From the NCBI GenBank assembly GCA_903899985.1, contig CAIULL010000291.1, positions 1 to 54,434 on the forward strand: a stretch of DNA of 54,434 bases. The letters run 5' to 3'. The stretch comes from an uncultured Schlesneria sp. Lineage in GTDB: Bacteria > Planctomycetota > Planctomycetia > Planctomycetales > Planctomycetaceae. The translations under genes and the position numbers were made by a program. Of this stretch, positions 34,980-43,222 are shown in pieces; position 1 is the stretch's first letter, and each line of letters starts with the position of its first letter. Below the pieces are notes generated by a model. It was not told where the DNA came from. It saw nothing but the letters and a program-made list of their open reading frames with translations, and searched no databases.

Positions 34980-35195
34980 ATGAATTGGGATCAAATTCAA
35001 GGCGACTGGAAACAAATGACCGGTCAAGTCAAAGAGAAGTGGGGCAAGCTGACCGATAGCGACCTCACGGTTGTCGCTGGAAAGCGGGACCAGCTCGCTG
35101 GCCTGCTACAGCAACGGTATGGCTATGCCAAGGAGAAGGCTGAAAAGGAACTGGATGACTTTCTCAAAGCGTTAAAGCCGACGCCAACGAAATAA
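34980..35195 (+). CDS. CsbD family general-stress protein, copy 2
   Basis: A 71-residue, full-length CsbD protein: MNWDQIQGDWKQMTGQ, KLTDSDLTVVAGKRDQL, YGYAKEKAEKELDDF. AAAGGAGA about eight bases before ATG 34980 fixes the start; the longer reading from 34950 would overlap the lipoprotein stop. Soluble, cytoplasmic, stress-induced in other bacteria. It is closer to the family norm than the tailed copy at 30.9 kb. Confidence 0.93.
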   Translation: MNWDQIQGDWKQMTGQVKEKWGKLTDSDLTVVAGKRDQLAGLLQQRYGYAKEKAEKELDDFLKALKPTPTK

Positions 35196-35510
35196 AGTGA
35201 GAATTCGCGGGTTATTGCCGCTCGTTGCCAGTCCGCTCCTTATGAGGAGTTCGTGGTTCGATGCGTTCAATCGTGGGCGACACGACACCACACCAGATGC
35301 TGTTGCATCGTGCATTCTGACCAGCGTTCTCACCTTACGGGTTTCGATCGCGTGCCGAACGAATGGAGTCTGGATCGATTTTTCGATCCAGCAGCACGCA
35401 AAAAGCCGCGTGGACCAGACGCTCTAACGGCCCGCAAGGGTTGATGGAAAGCGGAAACATGTTGCTTCCGTATAAGAGTCCATGCCAATTCGCCTGGAAA
35501 GGCACATTTT
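35196..35510. other. 315-base intergenic region with one hairpin
   Basis: Contains a perfect 9-bp hairpin (CTGGATCGA, 35370-35378, with TCGATCCAG, 35383-35391, loop TTTT) without a following T-run. Open frames here (35197-35427, 35253-35444) have no protein resemblance. A promoter for the next gene probably lies near 35400-35500. Confidence 0.4.
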
Positions 35511-35846
35511 ATGACCACGCATACAACGGATCACAGCAAGAAGCCTGAAGACAAAAAAGCGGCCATGTCGGCCGAGGGGTCGACCAAGCCAGCGGCTTGT
35601 GCCAACACGCACGAAGGTAAGGTCAGCAGCGTTGCTGGTAACAAGCTTCATTCGACTTGCCAGGAAGGCAAATCACATTCCCACACCGTGGCACCCGATG
35701 CCAAGGTGACCTGTGACGGTGCCACCTGCAAGACGGAAGATCTGAAACCAGGTGACAAAATCCGGTTGACGACGAAGCCCGAAGACAAGCACACGGCGAC
35801 CAAGGTCGAGTCACTGAAAAAGCATACTGAATTCGCCAAAGTCTGA
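35511..35846 (+). CDS. Small protein with one CDG-x2-C domain (DUF5666-like), cytoplasmic
   Basis: A 111-residue protein without signal peptide. A polar N-terminal region (~30 residues) precedes one ~75-residue domain: ANTHEGKVSSVAGNKL, GKSHSHTVAPDAKVTCDG, CKTEDLKPGDKIRLTT, TATKVESL. The same domain occurs twice in the next gene. The alternation of short strands and GKxHS, TCDGxxC and DKIRLTT blocks suggests a small beta barrel like DUF5666/OB-type folds. The two Cys in CDGATC could bind metal or form a disulfide. Function unknown. A GC-rich terminator-like hairpin follows. Confidence 0.7.
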   Translation: MTTHTTDHSKKPEDKKAAMSAEGSTKPAACANTHEGKVSSVAGNKLHSTCQEGKSHSHTVAPDAKVTCDGATCKTEDLKPGDKIRLTTKPEDKHTATKVESLKKHTEFAKV

Positions 35847-35885
35847 TCAGAACTTCCGTTAAGCACGGGCTGACCACGACGACAA

Positions 35886-35918
35886 ACTCATGTGCCGGTG
35901 TTGCGCCGGCACATGGGT
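35886..35918 (+). terminator. GC-rich hairpin, probable terminator after the one-domain gene
   Basis: Perfect 10-bp stem (CATGTGCCGG 35889-35898, CCGGCACATG 35906-35915), extendable to 13 bp with one G-U pair, loop of seven bases, followed by the pyrimidine-rich GTCTTCTCTCTTTCC rather than a pure T-run. It lies 40 bases after the stop. Confidence 0.5.
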
Positions 35919-35953
35919 TGTCTTCTCTCTTTCCTGTCACGAAAGCAATCACA

Positions 35954-36508
35954 ATGTTTTACCGTACATGCGTGATGTTCACCGCAGCTGCGACAATGCT
36001 CTCGCTTTCTACTGCCTGGGGAGCCAATGAAATCGTCGAAAGCATTCAAGACGGTAAGTTCGTCAGTTTCACTGGCAGCAAAATAGAAATGACGAGTTTC
36101 AAAGGAAAAGAGCACTCTTACTTGTTGGCATTTGAAGCCAAAGTCACCTGCGACGGTAACGAATGCAAAGCGGCCGACTTGAAGTCTGGCATGAAAATTC
36201 GAGTCACTACGATCAACAGTGATAAGAGAGTCGTAACTCGTATCGAAGCACTCGATAAGAACCAGATGTTCGCCAATACGCACGACGGCAAGTTTGTCAG
36301 CCTGAAAGGGACAACACTTGAGATGATCGATGCCCAGGGGAAAGAACATTCTCGAACATTAGTCAGGGACGCCGCCATGACTGTCGATGGAATGGCCTGC
36401 AAAGCCGAGCACCTGAAGGCCGGAATGAAAATCCGAGTGACCACAGAAAAGAACGACGCAAGCGTTGCCACGCGCGTCGACGCGATCCACCTGGAAACCG
36501 AATTCTAA
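35954..36508 (+). CDS. Exported protein with two tandem CDG-x2-C domains
   Basis: A 184-residue protein with a signal peptide (FTAAATMLSLSTAWG, cleavage ~24). Two copies of the domain seen in the preceding gene follow: first with EAKVTCDGNECKAADLKSG and MKIRVTT, second with DAAMTVDGMACKAEHLKAG and MKIRVTT. The second copy has lost the first Cys (TVDGMAC). ANTHDGKFVSL links the copies, the same box that opens the domain of the cytoplasmic paralogue (ANTHEGKVSSV). ATG 35954 gives the signal peptide; the frame is open from 35918. Function unknown. Confidence 0.72.
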   Translation: MFYRTCVMFTAAATMLSLSTAWGANEIVESIQDGKFVSFTGSKIEMTSFKGKEHSYLLAFEAKVTCDGNECKAADLKSGMKIRVTTINSDKRVVTRIEALDKNQMFANTHDGKFVSLKGTTLEMIDAQGKEHSRTLVRDAAMTVDGMACKAEHLKAGMKIRVTTEKNDASVATRVDAIHLETEF

Positions 36509-36526
36509 AAGGAGAGAAAGCACATC

Positions 36527-37060
36527 ATGTCTACAAACGCCACTGCGATAGCGGTTTTTCACACACACGAGAAGGCCGAAGCCGCGATCCGCGAACTTGA
36601 AAAGAGCGGATTTAATCTGAAAAAACTGTCGATCATCGGCAAGGACTACCATACGGAAGAAAACGTGGTCGGTTACTACAACACCGGCGATCGCATGATG
36701 AGCTGGGGTCAGAACGGCGCCTTCTGGGGCGGCCTGTGGGGTTTGCTGTTTGGATCAGCATTTTTCTTACTTCCGGGGGTTGGTCCGGTTCTCGTCGCAG
36801 GCCCGATGGTCGGGTGGATTGTCGGGGCGATCGAAGGAGCTGCGGTCGTCGGCGGGATCGGTGTTCTGGGTGGAGCTCTCGCCAGTATCGGTGTTCCGGA
36901 AAATACCATCGTACAGTACGAGTCCGAACTGAAAATTGGGAAGTTCCTGGTCATTGCTCACGGGACGCCCGAAGAGGTTGCACGCGCCAAACATCATTTC
37001 GATCAGTCGAAATCAGCTGTTACGACGATTCATGGCGAGCCAGTGGTGGTTTCCGCATAA
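36527..37060 (+). CDS. General stress protein, YflT/DUF1269-like with glycine-rich membrane hairpin
   Basis: A 177-residue protein: N-terminal ferredoxin-like half (AIAVFHTHEKAEAAIRELEK, LSIIGKDYHTEENVVGYYN), then ~60 residues of Gly/Ala-rich hydrophobic sequence (WGGLWGLLFGSAFFLLPGVG and VGWIVGAIEGAAVVGG), then a second half-domain (LKIGKFLVIAHGTPEEVARA). This is the DUF1269/general stress protein 17M layout. AGGAGA lies upstream of the ATG. Probably peripheral or inserted at the membrane under stress. Confidence 0.88.
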   Translation: MSTNATAIAVFHTHEKAEAAIRELEKSGFNLKKLSIIGKDYHTEENVVGYYNTGDRMMSWGQNGAFWGGLWGLLFGSAFFLLPGVGPVLVAGPMVGWIVGAIEGAAVVGGIGVLGGALASIGVPENTIVQYESELKIGKFLVIAHGTPEEVARAKHHFDQSKSAVTTIHGEPVVVSA

Positions 37061-37197
37061 GCCCGAATATTGTTCGCCGTTTCTATCAACGTTGGAAGCG
37101 ACAAATGCATGTCGGCTTTGTCGCAAGATCAGGAAGTGAATCCGGACGTCCATGTCACGACCGGCAGCAAAACCGATTTTAAAAAGAAAGAACGAAA

Positions 37198-37347
37198 ATG
37201 CTCTGGACAATTTTTATGGTGCTGTTGGTCCTGTGGTTGTTGGGTGTCGTTACGTCGTACACGCTGGGAGGGTTTATCCATATCCTGCTCGTGCTTGCGA
37301 TTGTGTCGTTACTGATTGGCATCATCCAAGGCCGAAGAGTGATTTAA
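37198..37347 (+). CDS. lmo0937-family membrane miniprotein, 49 residues
   Basis: Translation starts MLWTIFMVLLVLWLLGVV and ends GIIQGRRVI; two hydrophobic helices separated by TSYTLGGFIH. This pattern (MLWxI, VLWLLG, GGxIH, LLVxAI) is the lmo0937 family of stress-associated membrane miniproteins. AAAGAA about six bases before the ATG. It sits 137 bases after the DUF1269 gene. Confidence 0.85.
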   Translation: MLWTIFMVLLVLWLLGVVTSYTLGGFIHILLVLAIVSLLIGIIQGRRVI

Positions 37348-37401
37348 CAAGGACGCCTGGGATCACCTTCACCCAAGTGTTCTAAAGCAGAAAGTCGTTG
37401 C

Positions 37402-37788
37402 ATGTCATTATTGCCACTTCTCGATCAAAACCAGGAGATGCCCGAGCTGCAAGGGCATACGATTGGTTTTATTGACACGCGAACCGATTGTGATGCGGCC
37501 ATTCTGGAATTGAATTCGGCGGGATTTTCAGATTCCACGATGAGTGTGTTGAACGGTGATCATGGTATTCGCCTGCTGACACGGATGATGTCAGGTTCGC
37601 TATGGGGAGAGACCGCTGAAGATTTGCTGAAGCAGGGAGTGATCGAACTGTCTCACGGGCACTTTGCCCTGATAATTGAGGCGCGAGATCGCGACCAGGC
37701 ATTGGCTGTTGCGGCTGCTGCTGCAAAACACAGCGGACACGGTTTCAGTTATTTTGGAGAATTGACTGACGAGAGGTTAACCCGATAA
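37402..37788 (+). CDS. Small hypothetical protein, membrane-less relative of the DUF1269 stress protein
   Basis: A 128-residue soluble protein. Its halves resemble those of the DUF1269 protein at 36.5 kb: HTIGFIDTRTDCDAAILELN against AIAVFHTHEKAEAAIRELEK, and LSHGHFALIIEARDRDQALA against LKIGKFLVIAHGTPEEVARA. The glycine-rich hydrophobic middle is replaced by LLTRMMSGSLWGETAEDLLK. I infer descent from a DUF1269-type protein with loss of the membrane part. Homology judged by eye. Confidence 0.55.
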   Translation: MSLLPLLDQNQEMPELQGHTIGFIDTRTDCDAAILELNSAGFSDSTMSVLNGDHGIRLLTRMMSGSLWGETAEDLLKQGVIELSHGHFALIIEARDRDQALAVAAAAAKHSGHGFSYFGELTDERLTR

Positions 37789-38194
37789 CAAAGACGACGA
37801 TCTTGTTAAGCGCTTGCCGAATCCTCGAAACACGATTGAACGAGGTCGACAGCAACAATCTGGCACCACGTTTGTCGTGACTGCCCTGCAGGAAACAGGC
37901 AGAATATTGACGACTGACAATGGCCTTAAAGCCGTTCATCCGTCGGTTCCACCTCTCTTAACGTAGCGGTCATACCGCGCGTTTCGAAGGGTGCGTGATT
38001 AATAAGTGGAATTCTTTTTTAAGTCGGAAAAGATTCAACGTCACGACGAATAACCGACGATCTCGACCTGTGGTTGACACGGTAACCTGCGACGAATCGT
38101 GCCGATCGCAGCGACGGATTGCGCAGATTTTGAAGCGGCAAGGCTGGGGAACGGCTGATTGCTGCTGATGTTTGTGTCTCGAATCGTTCGATCT
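37789..38194. other. Gap after the stress island, no supported gene
   Basis: No gene supported. Possible frames on the minus strand (37745-37939, 38019-38252) have no protein resemblance. Upstream flank of RNA B and its promoter. Confidence 0.35.
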
Positions 38195-38222
38195 TTGGCA
38201 CGTCGTTTGGGCTGGGAATAAT
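38195..38222 (+). promoter_or_regulatory. Sigma70-like promoter of candidate small RNA B
   Basis: TTGGCA (38195-38200), a 16-base spacer and AATAAT (38217-38222). Same 16-base spacing as the promoter of RNA A. Predicted start near 38229, 11 bases before the conserved element. Confidence 0.45.
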
Positions 38223-38228
38223 CACAGC

Positions 38229-38343
38229 CCTGTCGTTTTGATCGGAAAACAAAATAGAGAACAGCCGGTTAAAGCGGGCTCTTCATTATTACGTAAGCCG
38301 ACGAGGGGAAATGTCTTCAGACAAATGACCTCGTCGGTTTTTT
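38229..38343 (+). ncRNA. Candidate small RNA B, paralogous to the element at 26.6 kb
   Basis: About 115 bases with GATCGGAAAAC (38240-38250) and GTAAGCCGACG (38293-38303), both identical to element A, and GGGCTC between them. The remaining bases differ but the fold is kept: a GC-rich 3' hairpin with a small inner stem and a T-run. GGCT can alternatively pair with AGCC of the second block. It ends 120 bases before the acyltransferase start, so it is either an independent small RNA or a leader/attenuator for that gene. Confidence 0.5.
38295..38343 (+). terminator. Intrinsic terminator of candidate RNA B
   Basis: Stem 38295-38306 (AAGCCGACGAGG) with 38329-38340 (CCTCGTCGGTTT), one G-U pair, an inner TGTC-TTCA-GACA stem in the loop, and six T at 38338-38343. 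Confidence 0.8.
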
Positions 38344-38463
38344 CATTCTGGCGGCGTATCACGGACGCTACCTCGATGCGTCAAATTCGTCCGTGAGATG
38401 CGTGGCGGACATTTCAAGTACGTTCCACCTCGAAAAAAACTCGTGTTTTCAGCGGAGGTTGAC

Positions 38464-39777
38464 GTGCAATTTGCTGTTTCTGCCACTCCTTCATGTCAGA
38501 TATCTGCAAACCCCATGCGTCTGCACGGGTTAGATGCCTTACGCGGAATTGCTGCCGTATTCGTCGTGTTACTGCATGCGGGGATTCCCTATATGACAGC
38601 CCCCCTGTCATATCTTGTCTGGCCATCGCGCGATGCCCATCCTTGCCCGGTTGTGGATGGGCTGACATGGTGTACCGAGTGCTTTCTGATGCCACTGTTC
38701 TTCGTGCTGGCGGGATTCTTTTCTCAGGGGATTCTGATCTCACGCGGCGAACGAAAATTTCTTGCGGGCCGAACTCATCGCCTGATGGTGACTCAGTTCT
38801 TCGCCGGACCGTTAGTCATGCTTCCTTGCCTGGGTATCTGGTCACTCGGCTGGATCGGTGATGGATTGTTCGTCCCGAAGAATCTTATGAACTGGGGGAT
38901 GCCGCGAGAGGTCGAATCGGAACTTTACGGATTCGGGCACTTCTGGTTTCTCAATTATCTTTACACTTATTGTCTGATTCTGTGCGGCGCCAGCTGGCTG
39001 ACAAAACGTATCTGCGGGCCCGAGCTCGTCGAGGCCGACCGTCAGACGCCACGATTTCTGGCGATTGACCGGGTGATGGTGTCGGTCTGGAAGCCGCTAT
39101 TACCCGCGATTCCGTGTGCGATCGTCCTGTTTTATGACCCGCGAATCGTGCTCGGCTTTTATCAGACATTTCTACCGGTTCTTTCAAAACTGGTTTATTA
39201 CTCGATCTATTTCTTCGTCGGTGTCGCGATGTACCGACATCGTACGGCGCTGCATCTGCACGCCCGTTTCGGCAAGTCGTATTTAGCGATTGCGAGTCTG
39301 CTTTTCGCAGCCAGCTTGCCGATGATTCACGAACATCAGGCATCGGAATTGAATGGTGGCCGACTGGCACTGATGTCCGGGTTGCTGGCCTTGTTCGCCT
39401 GGTACACGACTTTCGGTCTGCTGGCGATTTCGTTACGAACGAAGCATGGTGAGAACGCGATCCTGCGTTATCTCGCGGAAGCTTCGTTCTGGGTCTATAT
39501 CGTTCATTTGCCGTTTGTCGGATTGACGCACGTGGCGATTACTCGATTGGCCATACCGACGATCGCCAAATTTCTGTTGGCGGGACTGATCCCACTCTCA
39601 ATTTCGCTGACGACTTACCAGGTGTTCGTGCGAGAAAAATGGTTGGGACAGTTTTTAGACGGACGTTCTCGACGAGTTAATCCCGTCACAAACCTTGCGG
39701 CGACGGAGGTACGTCGTCCGCTGAAGGCGCCCCACTTTGCGGTTTCTGCTGCAAGCAAAGCGAGAAGCGGTGTTTAA
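38464..39777 (+). CDS. Acyltransferase family 3 membrane protein (OpgC/OafA-like)
   Basis: A 437-residue protein with about ten membrane helices. The Acyl_transf_3 signature is present near the start: RLHGLDALRGIAAVFVVLLH with the conserved His ending helix 1, followed by MPLFFVLAGFFSQ and ERKFLAGRTHRL. OpgC-type proteins succinylate periplasmic glucans and OafA-type proteins acetylate surface sugars; the substrate is unknown. GTG 38464 is chosen for GGAGG five bases upstream; ATG 38515 is nearest to the domain and ATG 38398 is possible. Candidate RNA B and its terminator precede the gene. Confidence 0.88.
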   Translation: MQFAVSATPSCQISANPMRLHGLDALRGIAAVFVVLLHAGIPYMTAPLSYLVWPSRDAHPCPVVDGLTWCTECFLMPLFFVLAGFFSQGILISRGERKFLAGRTHRLMVTQFFAGPLVMLPCLGIWSLGWIGDGLFVPKNLMNWGMPREVESELYGFGHFWFLNYLYTYCLILCGASWLTKRICGPELVEADRQTPRFLAIDRVMVSVWKPLLPAIPCAIVLFYDPRIVLGFYQTFLPVLSKLVYYSIYFFVGVAMYRHRTALHLHARFGKSYLAIASLLFAASLPMIHEHQASELNGGRLALMSGLLALFAWYTTFGLLAISLRTKHGENAILRYLAEASFWVYIVHLPFVGLTHVAITRLAIPTIAKFLLAGLIPLSISLTTYQVFVREKWLGQFLDGRSRRVNPVTNLAATEVRRPLKAPHFAVSAASKARSGV

Positions 39778-39958
39778 TGCGGATGACTGATCTGATTTCT
39801 GTTATTGGGCAGAAAATCATCTTCAAAAAGAGGCAAGCGGATCTCGCCTGGATGTCGTGGAGCGATTTGCCGATGAAGAAACGAGCGATCTGCTCTTGAA
39901 TTCAATGATCATCCGACGCTTGTGTGTCGGGCAATTGGATACGACCGGTTAGCGGGCT

Positions 39959-42865
39959 TCACTGGCGGCGCTTTTGCAGAGGATTCAGCCGGCGCAGGTC
40001 GATTGGCGAGTACTTGGCTGGTTCGATCGCCGACTTATTTGTCGACGGCAGTGGCTGGTTGGGGCCGAGTTCAAATGCGGTAATCCGCAGATCGTCGATA
40101 AGAAGTTCGCCAAGTCCCTGAAGCGAAATCGTCATCGTCATTTCCTGGGTTTCAGGGACGGGACGCAACAGCTCAAATTTCTGCCAGTCTTGAACGGCCT
40201 TCAAACGAACGGCTCCTGATTTTCCAAGCAGGCTATCGTAGATCAACGCACCTTCAATATTTCCGATGATCGGGGTCGGAATCTTTGCCCAACCGGTCAC
40301 GCGGACATACTGACCCGCGTGCACACTGACTCCGGGTGAGACGACCGTGACGGGTGGATTCGAAATCGAATTGGGGATTGGTTCACGAGCGATCGGACTT
40401 GCTGCGAGTCTGAGGCTGAATTTTCCCTGCTTGGCGACAGGATAAAGTTCGGCACTTGACTGAACCGTCTCGAGCATCGTTTGCTGGTGCTTCCAGTGCT
40501 CGGCGACAAGCGTTCCAAGATCTTCGAATTCACCTGACGGAAGAAGATTTTCCATCGTTTCCAGTGAACCAAGTTTGTCGAGACGCCGCGTCAGATTCCA
40601 GTGCTCTGGTAACGATTGGTATGAGACCGCCCAGGGACTGGTTGTGACGTTCTGAGACGTGCGAATTGCGTGCTCCCAATGCGTTCGCTGCAGGAAGCGA
40701 CCATATTGAAGTGCTTCACTCGCGTGCTGGCGGGCGTCGTCAGTTTGCTTTGCCTGTAACGCAGATTCCGCTTTATCCATGTGTTGCCGGGCTTCGCCGA
40801 GCAATTTCCAGGCGTCCGGTCGACCGACGTCCATGTTCTGAAGCGCCTGGTCAACCTTTCGGATTCTATCGAGTTTAAGTTTTGCCAGTTCGACGAGCAG
40901 GTGCGCACTTTGTTCCTGGATGCTGGCGATTTTCTGGTTCAGTTCCTCGACCAGTAACGGGTCTGACGTGATTAAGATTGCGGACGTCTGATCGAGCCGA
41001 GGGAGTGTGATTTTTACCCCTCCCGCAGCGGTTTCCCGATCCAGATTTCGCAGTCGGCCCGTCGTGGTGATTTCCCACGCAGCGGCGGTGTCACCTCCAC
41101 CCGGGACGATGATCGTGACATTGCGAGCGGCAAGCGGTCCTGGAACAAACTGTGAATTCTCTTCCAGCCACATCGGCAGCAGAAGTGCTCCGCGGTCTGA
41201 ACCGAACATTGCCGCCTGCATTTCACGTGGCCGTTTTGCAAGGCCGGCTTTGGCGTCGCGGAATCTGGTTGATGCTTCCGTTGCTCGATTCCGACCGATC
41301 GATCCTGCGGAATCGGATCGGGGTGTGTCGAGTGTGAATGGGACAAGCTCTGGTTTTCCGCCGGAGGTGATCCAAGGCTTATACAGTTCCAGCTCAAGGT
41401 TCAATTGGGTCAGTGTCAGCAATCGCTCACGGGCGGACGGAGTGTCGTCGTCGAGAGGGGTTGTTGTCCAGAATCCGAGGCCACGGCATCCTGCGGCCAG
41501 CGCGGCGTAAACTTGCAAGCGGATCTGTTCGGGTTCCAGCATTGGTCGGTACTGAGGTTCGAGCCCTCTCGACGATTCGGACAACGACGGGACCACTTCC
41601 GTCTGAATCCAGGTCCAGCAAAACGAGTCGGGCCACGCTTGATCACGTCGCTGAATCATCCAGTCGCGATAGTCCGCCAGCGAGAATGTGCTATTGATGG
41701 CATGACGACTGATTCCCAGCAGATCGACGTGTCGGGAAATCAGTCGTTCGTTGTCGATGACGTCCGCAGCGATAGGACGCTTGACCTTACGATCGGCATC
41801 TCGAATCTGATTTGTCCAGCTACTGATTCGCGGACGTCCGTCGAGGGTCATTCGAGCACCCAGCATCCAGAACAAAACAGCAGACGTAGACGTATTGGAC
41901 TCGAAGGAAATCAGGCTGGCATCCTCAGAATCAAGCGGTTCGCCGTCGATTCCTTTTGCATACGGTGGTGCGGCAGTGACCCACAAACCCTGTCGACGGA
42001 GAGGCCCGGTGACACTGGTATCCTCGTAATCCGAGACCCACGCCACGTTGATTCCGGCTGCATCCAGAACCTCAGGACGCTCTTTTTGATCTTTATGATA
42101 GGTGATGATCCGTGGAAAAAAGGGGCGACCGCCGACTTCAAGACGGTGGAGATTAAACTTTACCGGGATTCGCGTGCGGGAATCAAAGGGGGCGTCGCCC
42201 GACGTCTGGTTGACCTGTTGAATCGGCGTGGCATCAGCGGTCCGATTGTTTGTTTGAAAGCGAACAACCGGACTGAGTGCCAGATCGTCCAACTGCAGGT
42301 CTGTCGTTCCGGGTGGAAGTTGTGCGTCGAGAATCACTCGATCAACGTACATCTTTTTTGGTTGGCCTGAGATCTGGTTCAACGCGCGCTGTAATCGCAA
42401 TTGATCACGCATTGCCCGGTCGGTTGTGCGACACTTGATTTGCTGCCATTGACCTGGCGTTCTGTACTGTTCGCCGACAATTAATAACGTTCGCGGAGCG
42501 TTCGTTTCCGGGTCGAGCACTTCAGGGAGGTTGATCCTTAACGCGAGTGAAAAGCCTTCGTGATTCGACTTGACCCACAAAGAGGCCTCAAGCTCATCAA
42601 GGACAATTGCAGGGGGAAGAGCATGCTCGAACCGGACTGCTGTGTTTTCGCGAGTGGAGTTGATCCGGATAAACTCTGCACCCCCGGTTCGTCCCATTCC
42701 TCGACGGCGCTGATGTATTGCGACTTGCACATCCTGTGACCGAAGTCCAATCTGCCAGGAAACTTCCGGGCCATCAAATTCCGCGAGATAATCCTCTCCC
42801 CTCACGGTCATTACCGAAACGAAGAGAATTACGATCATCGCGAAAGCAGTGGACAGCGGTTGCAT
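39959..42865 (-). CDS. Large exported protein, possible glycoside-hydrolase-like TIM barrel with carbohydrate-binding-like ends
   Basis: A 968-residue protein with a signal peptide (MIVILFVSVMTVRG, ~10-23). The N-terminal ~220 residues look like a beta-sandwich (EASLWVKSNHEGFSLALRI), then comes a segment typical of barrel-type hydrolases: FFPRIITYHKDQ, GINVAWVSDYEDTS, GLWVTAAPPYAKG, DLLGISRHAINS and AGCRGLGFWTTTPLDDDT. A helical middle (~660-740) and a second beta-sandwich at the C-terminus (VRVTGWAKI, GLGELLIDDLRITAF) follow. I do not recognise a named family. Likely acts outside the cytoplasm on or with polysaccharide (inference). Divergent from the small gene at 43.2 kb. Confidence 0.7.
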   Translation of the reverse strand: MQPLSTAFAMIVILFVSVMTVRGEDYLAEFDGPEVSWQIGLRSQDVQVAIHQRRRGMGRTGGAEFIRINSTRENTAVRFEHALPPAIVLDELEASLWVKSNHEGFSLALRINLPEVLDPETNAPRTLLIVGEQYRTPGQWQQIKCRTTDRAMRDQLRLQRALNQISGQPKKMYVDRVILDAQLPPGTTDLQLDDLALSPVVRFQTNNRTADATPIQQVNQTSGDAPFDSRTRIPVKFNLHRLEVGGRPFFPRIITYHKDQKERPEVLDAAGINVAWVSDYEDTSVTGPLRRQGLWVTAAPPYAKGIDGEPLDSEDASLISFESNTSTSAVLFWMLGARMTLDGRPRISSWTNQIRDADRKVKRPIAADVIDNERLISRHVDLLGISRHAINSTFSLADYRDWMIQRRDQAWPDSFCWTWIQTEVVPSLSESSRGLEPQYRPMLEPEQIRLQVYAALAAGCRGLGFWTTTPLDDDTPSARERLLTLTQLNLELELYKPWITSGGKPELVPFTLDTPRSDSAGSIGRNRATEASTRFRDAKAGLAKRPREMQAAMFGSDRGALLLPMWLEENSQFVPGPLAARNVTIIVPGGGDTAAAWEITTTGRLRNLDRETAAGGVKITLPRLDQTSAILITSDPLLVEELNQKIASIQEQSAHLLVELAKLKLDRIRKVDQALQNMDVGRPDAWKLLGEARQHMDKAESALQAKQTDDARQHASEALQYGRFLQRTHWEHAIRTSQNVTTSPWAVSYQSLPEHWNLTRRLDKLGSLETMENLLPSGEFEDLGTLVAEHWKHQQTMLETVQSSAELYPVAKQGKFSLRLAASPIAREPIPNSISNPPVTVVSPGVSVHAGQYVRVTGWAKIPTPIIGNIEGALIYDSLLGKSGAVRLKAVQDWQKFELLRPVPETQEMTMTISLQGLGELLIDDLRITAFELGPNQPLPSTNKSAIEPAKYSPIDLRRLNPLQKRRQ

Positions 42866-43222
42866 TCTGATCTCTCATGACCGGAAAATCCTTGTACGGT
42901 CGATTTAAGTCGCGGATCCTACTGGACTTCGCAAATTTCGACTAGAGCGATGTCAAACGCAAAAGTGACGTGCCGCTGTTGTACGGTCTTCGGTCAAGCA
43001 GCGCTGTTGGTTTCCTTTTCGAAAACGGGAAGACACTGCTTCTCCGAAGACTCCGATGCAGTGGCACAGGATCTGAACTTTGGCCGTTTGGGAGCGCAGA
43101 CATCTGGTTGGTCGTCAAGGATTTCTGGCCAAATCAGCAGTTTGTCGTTGTGAACGGTCAGTTGTGAGACCACAATCTATCTGTCTTATCGCGATGTCGA
43201 CTGCGGTCGGAAGGATGAAATT
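42866..43222. other. 357-base divergent promoter region
   Basis: Between the minus-strand 968-residue protein gene and the plus-strand 96-residue gene. Cys-rich short frames (42950-43153 and 42970-43167) overlap one another and lack ribosome sites; not called. No repeat seen. Confidence 0.35.

Noticed and set aside
41405-42370. 321-codon plus-strand open frame inside the 968-residue gene
   Set aside because: Antisense shadow without any recognisable domain, while the minus-strand frame has a signal peptide and a plausible fold.
42950-43167. Two Cys-containing short frames upstream of the 96-residue gene
   Set aside because: They overlap each other in different frames, lack ribosome sites and are in a divergent promoter region.
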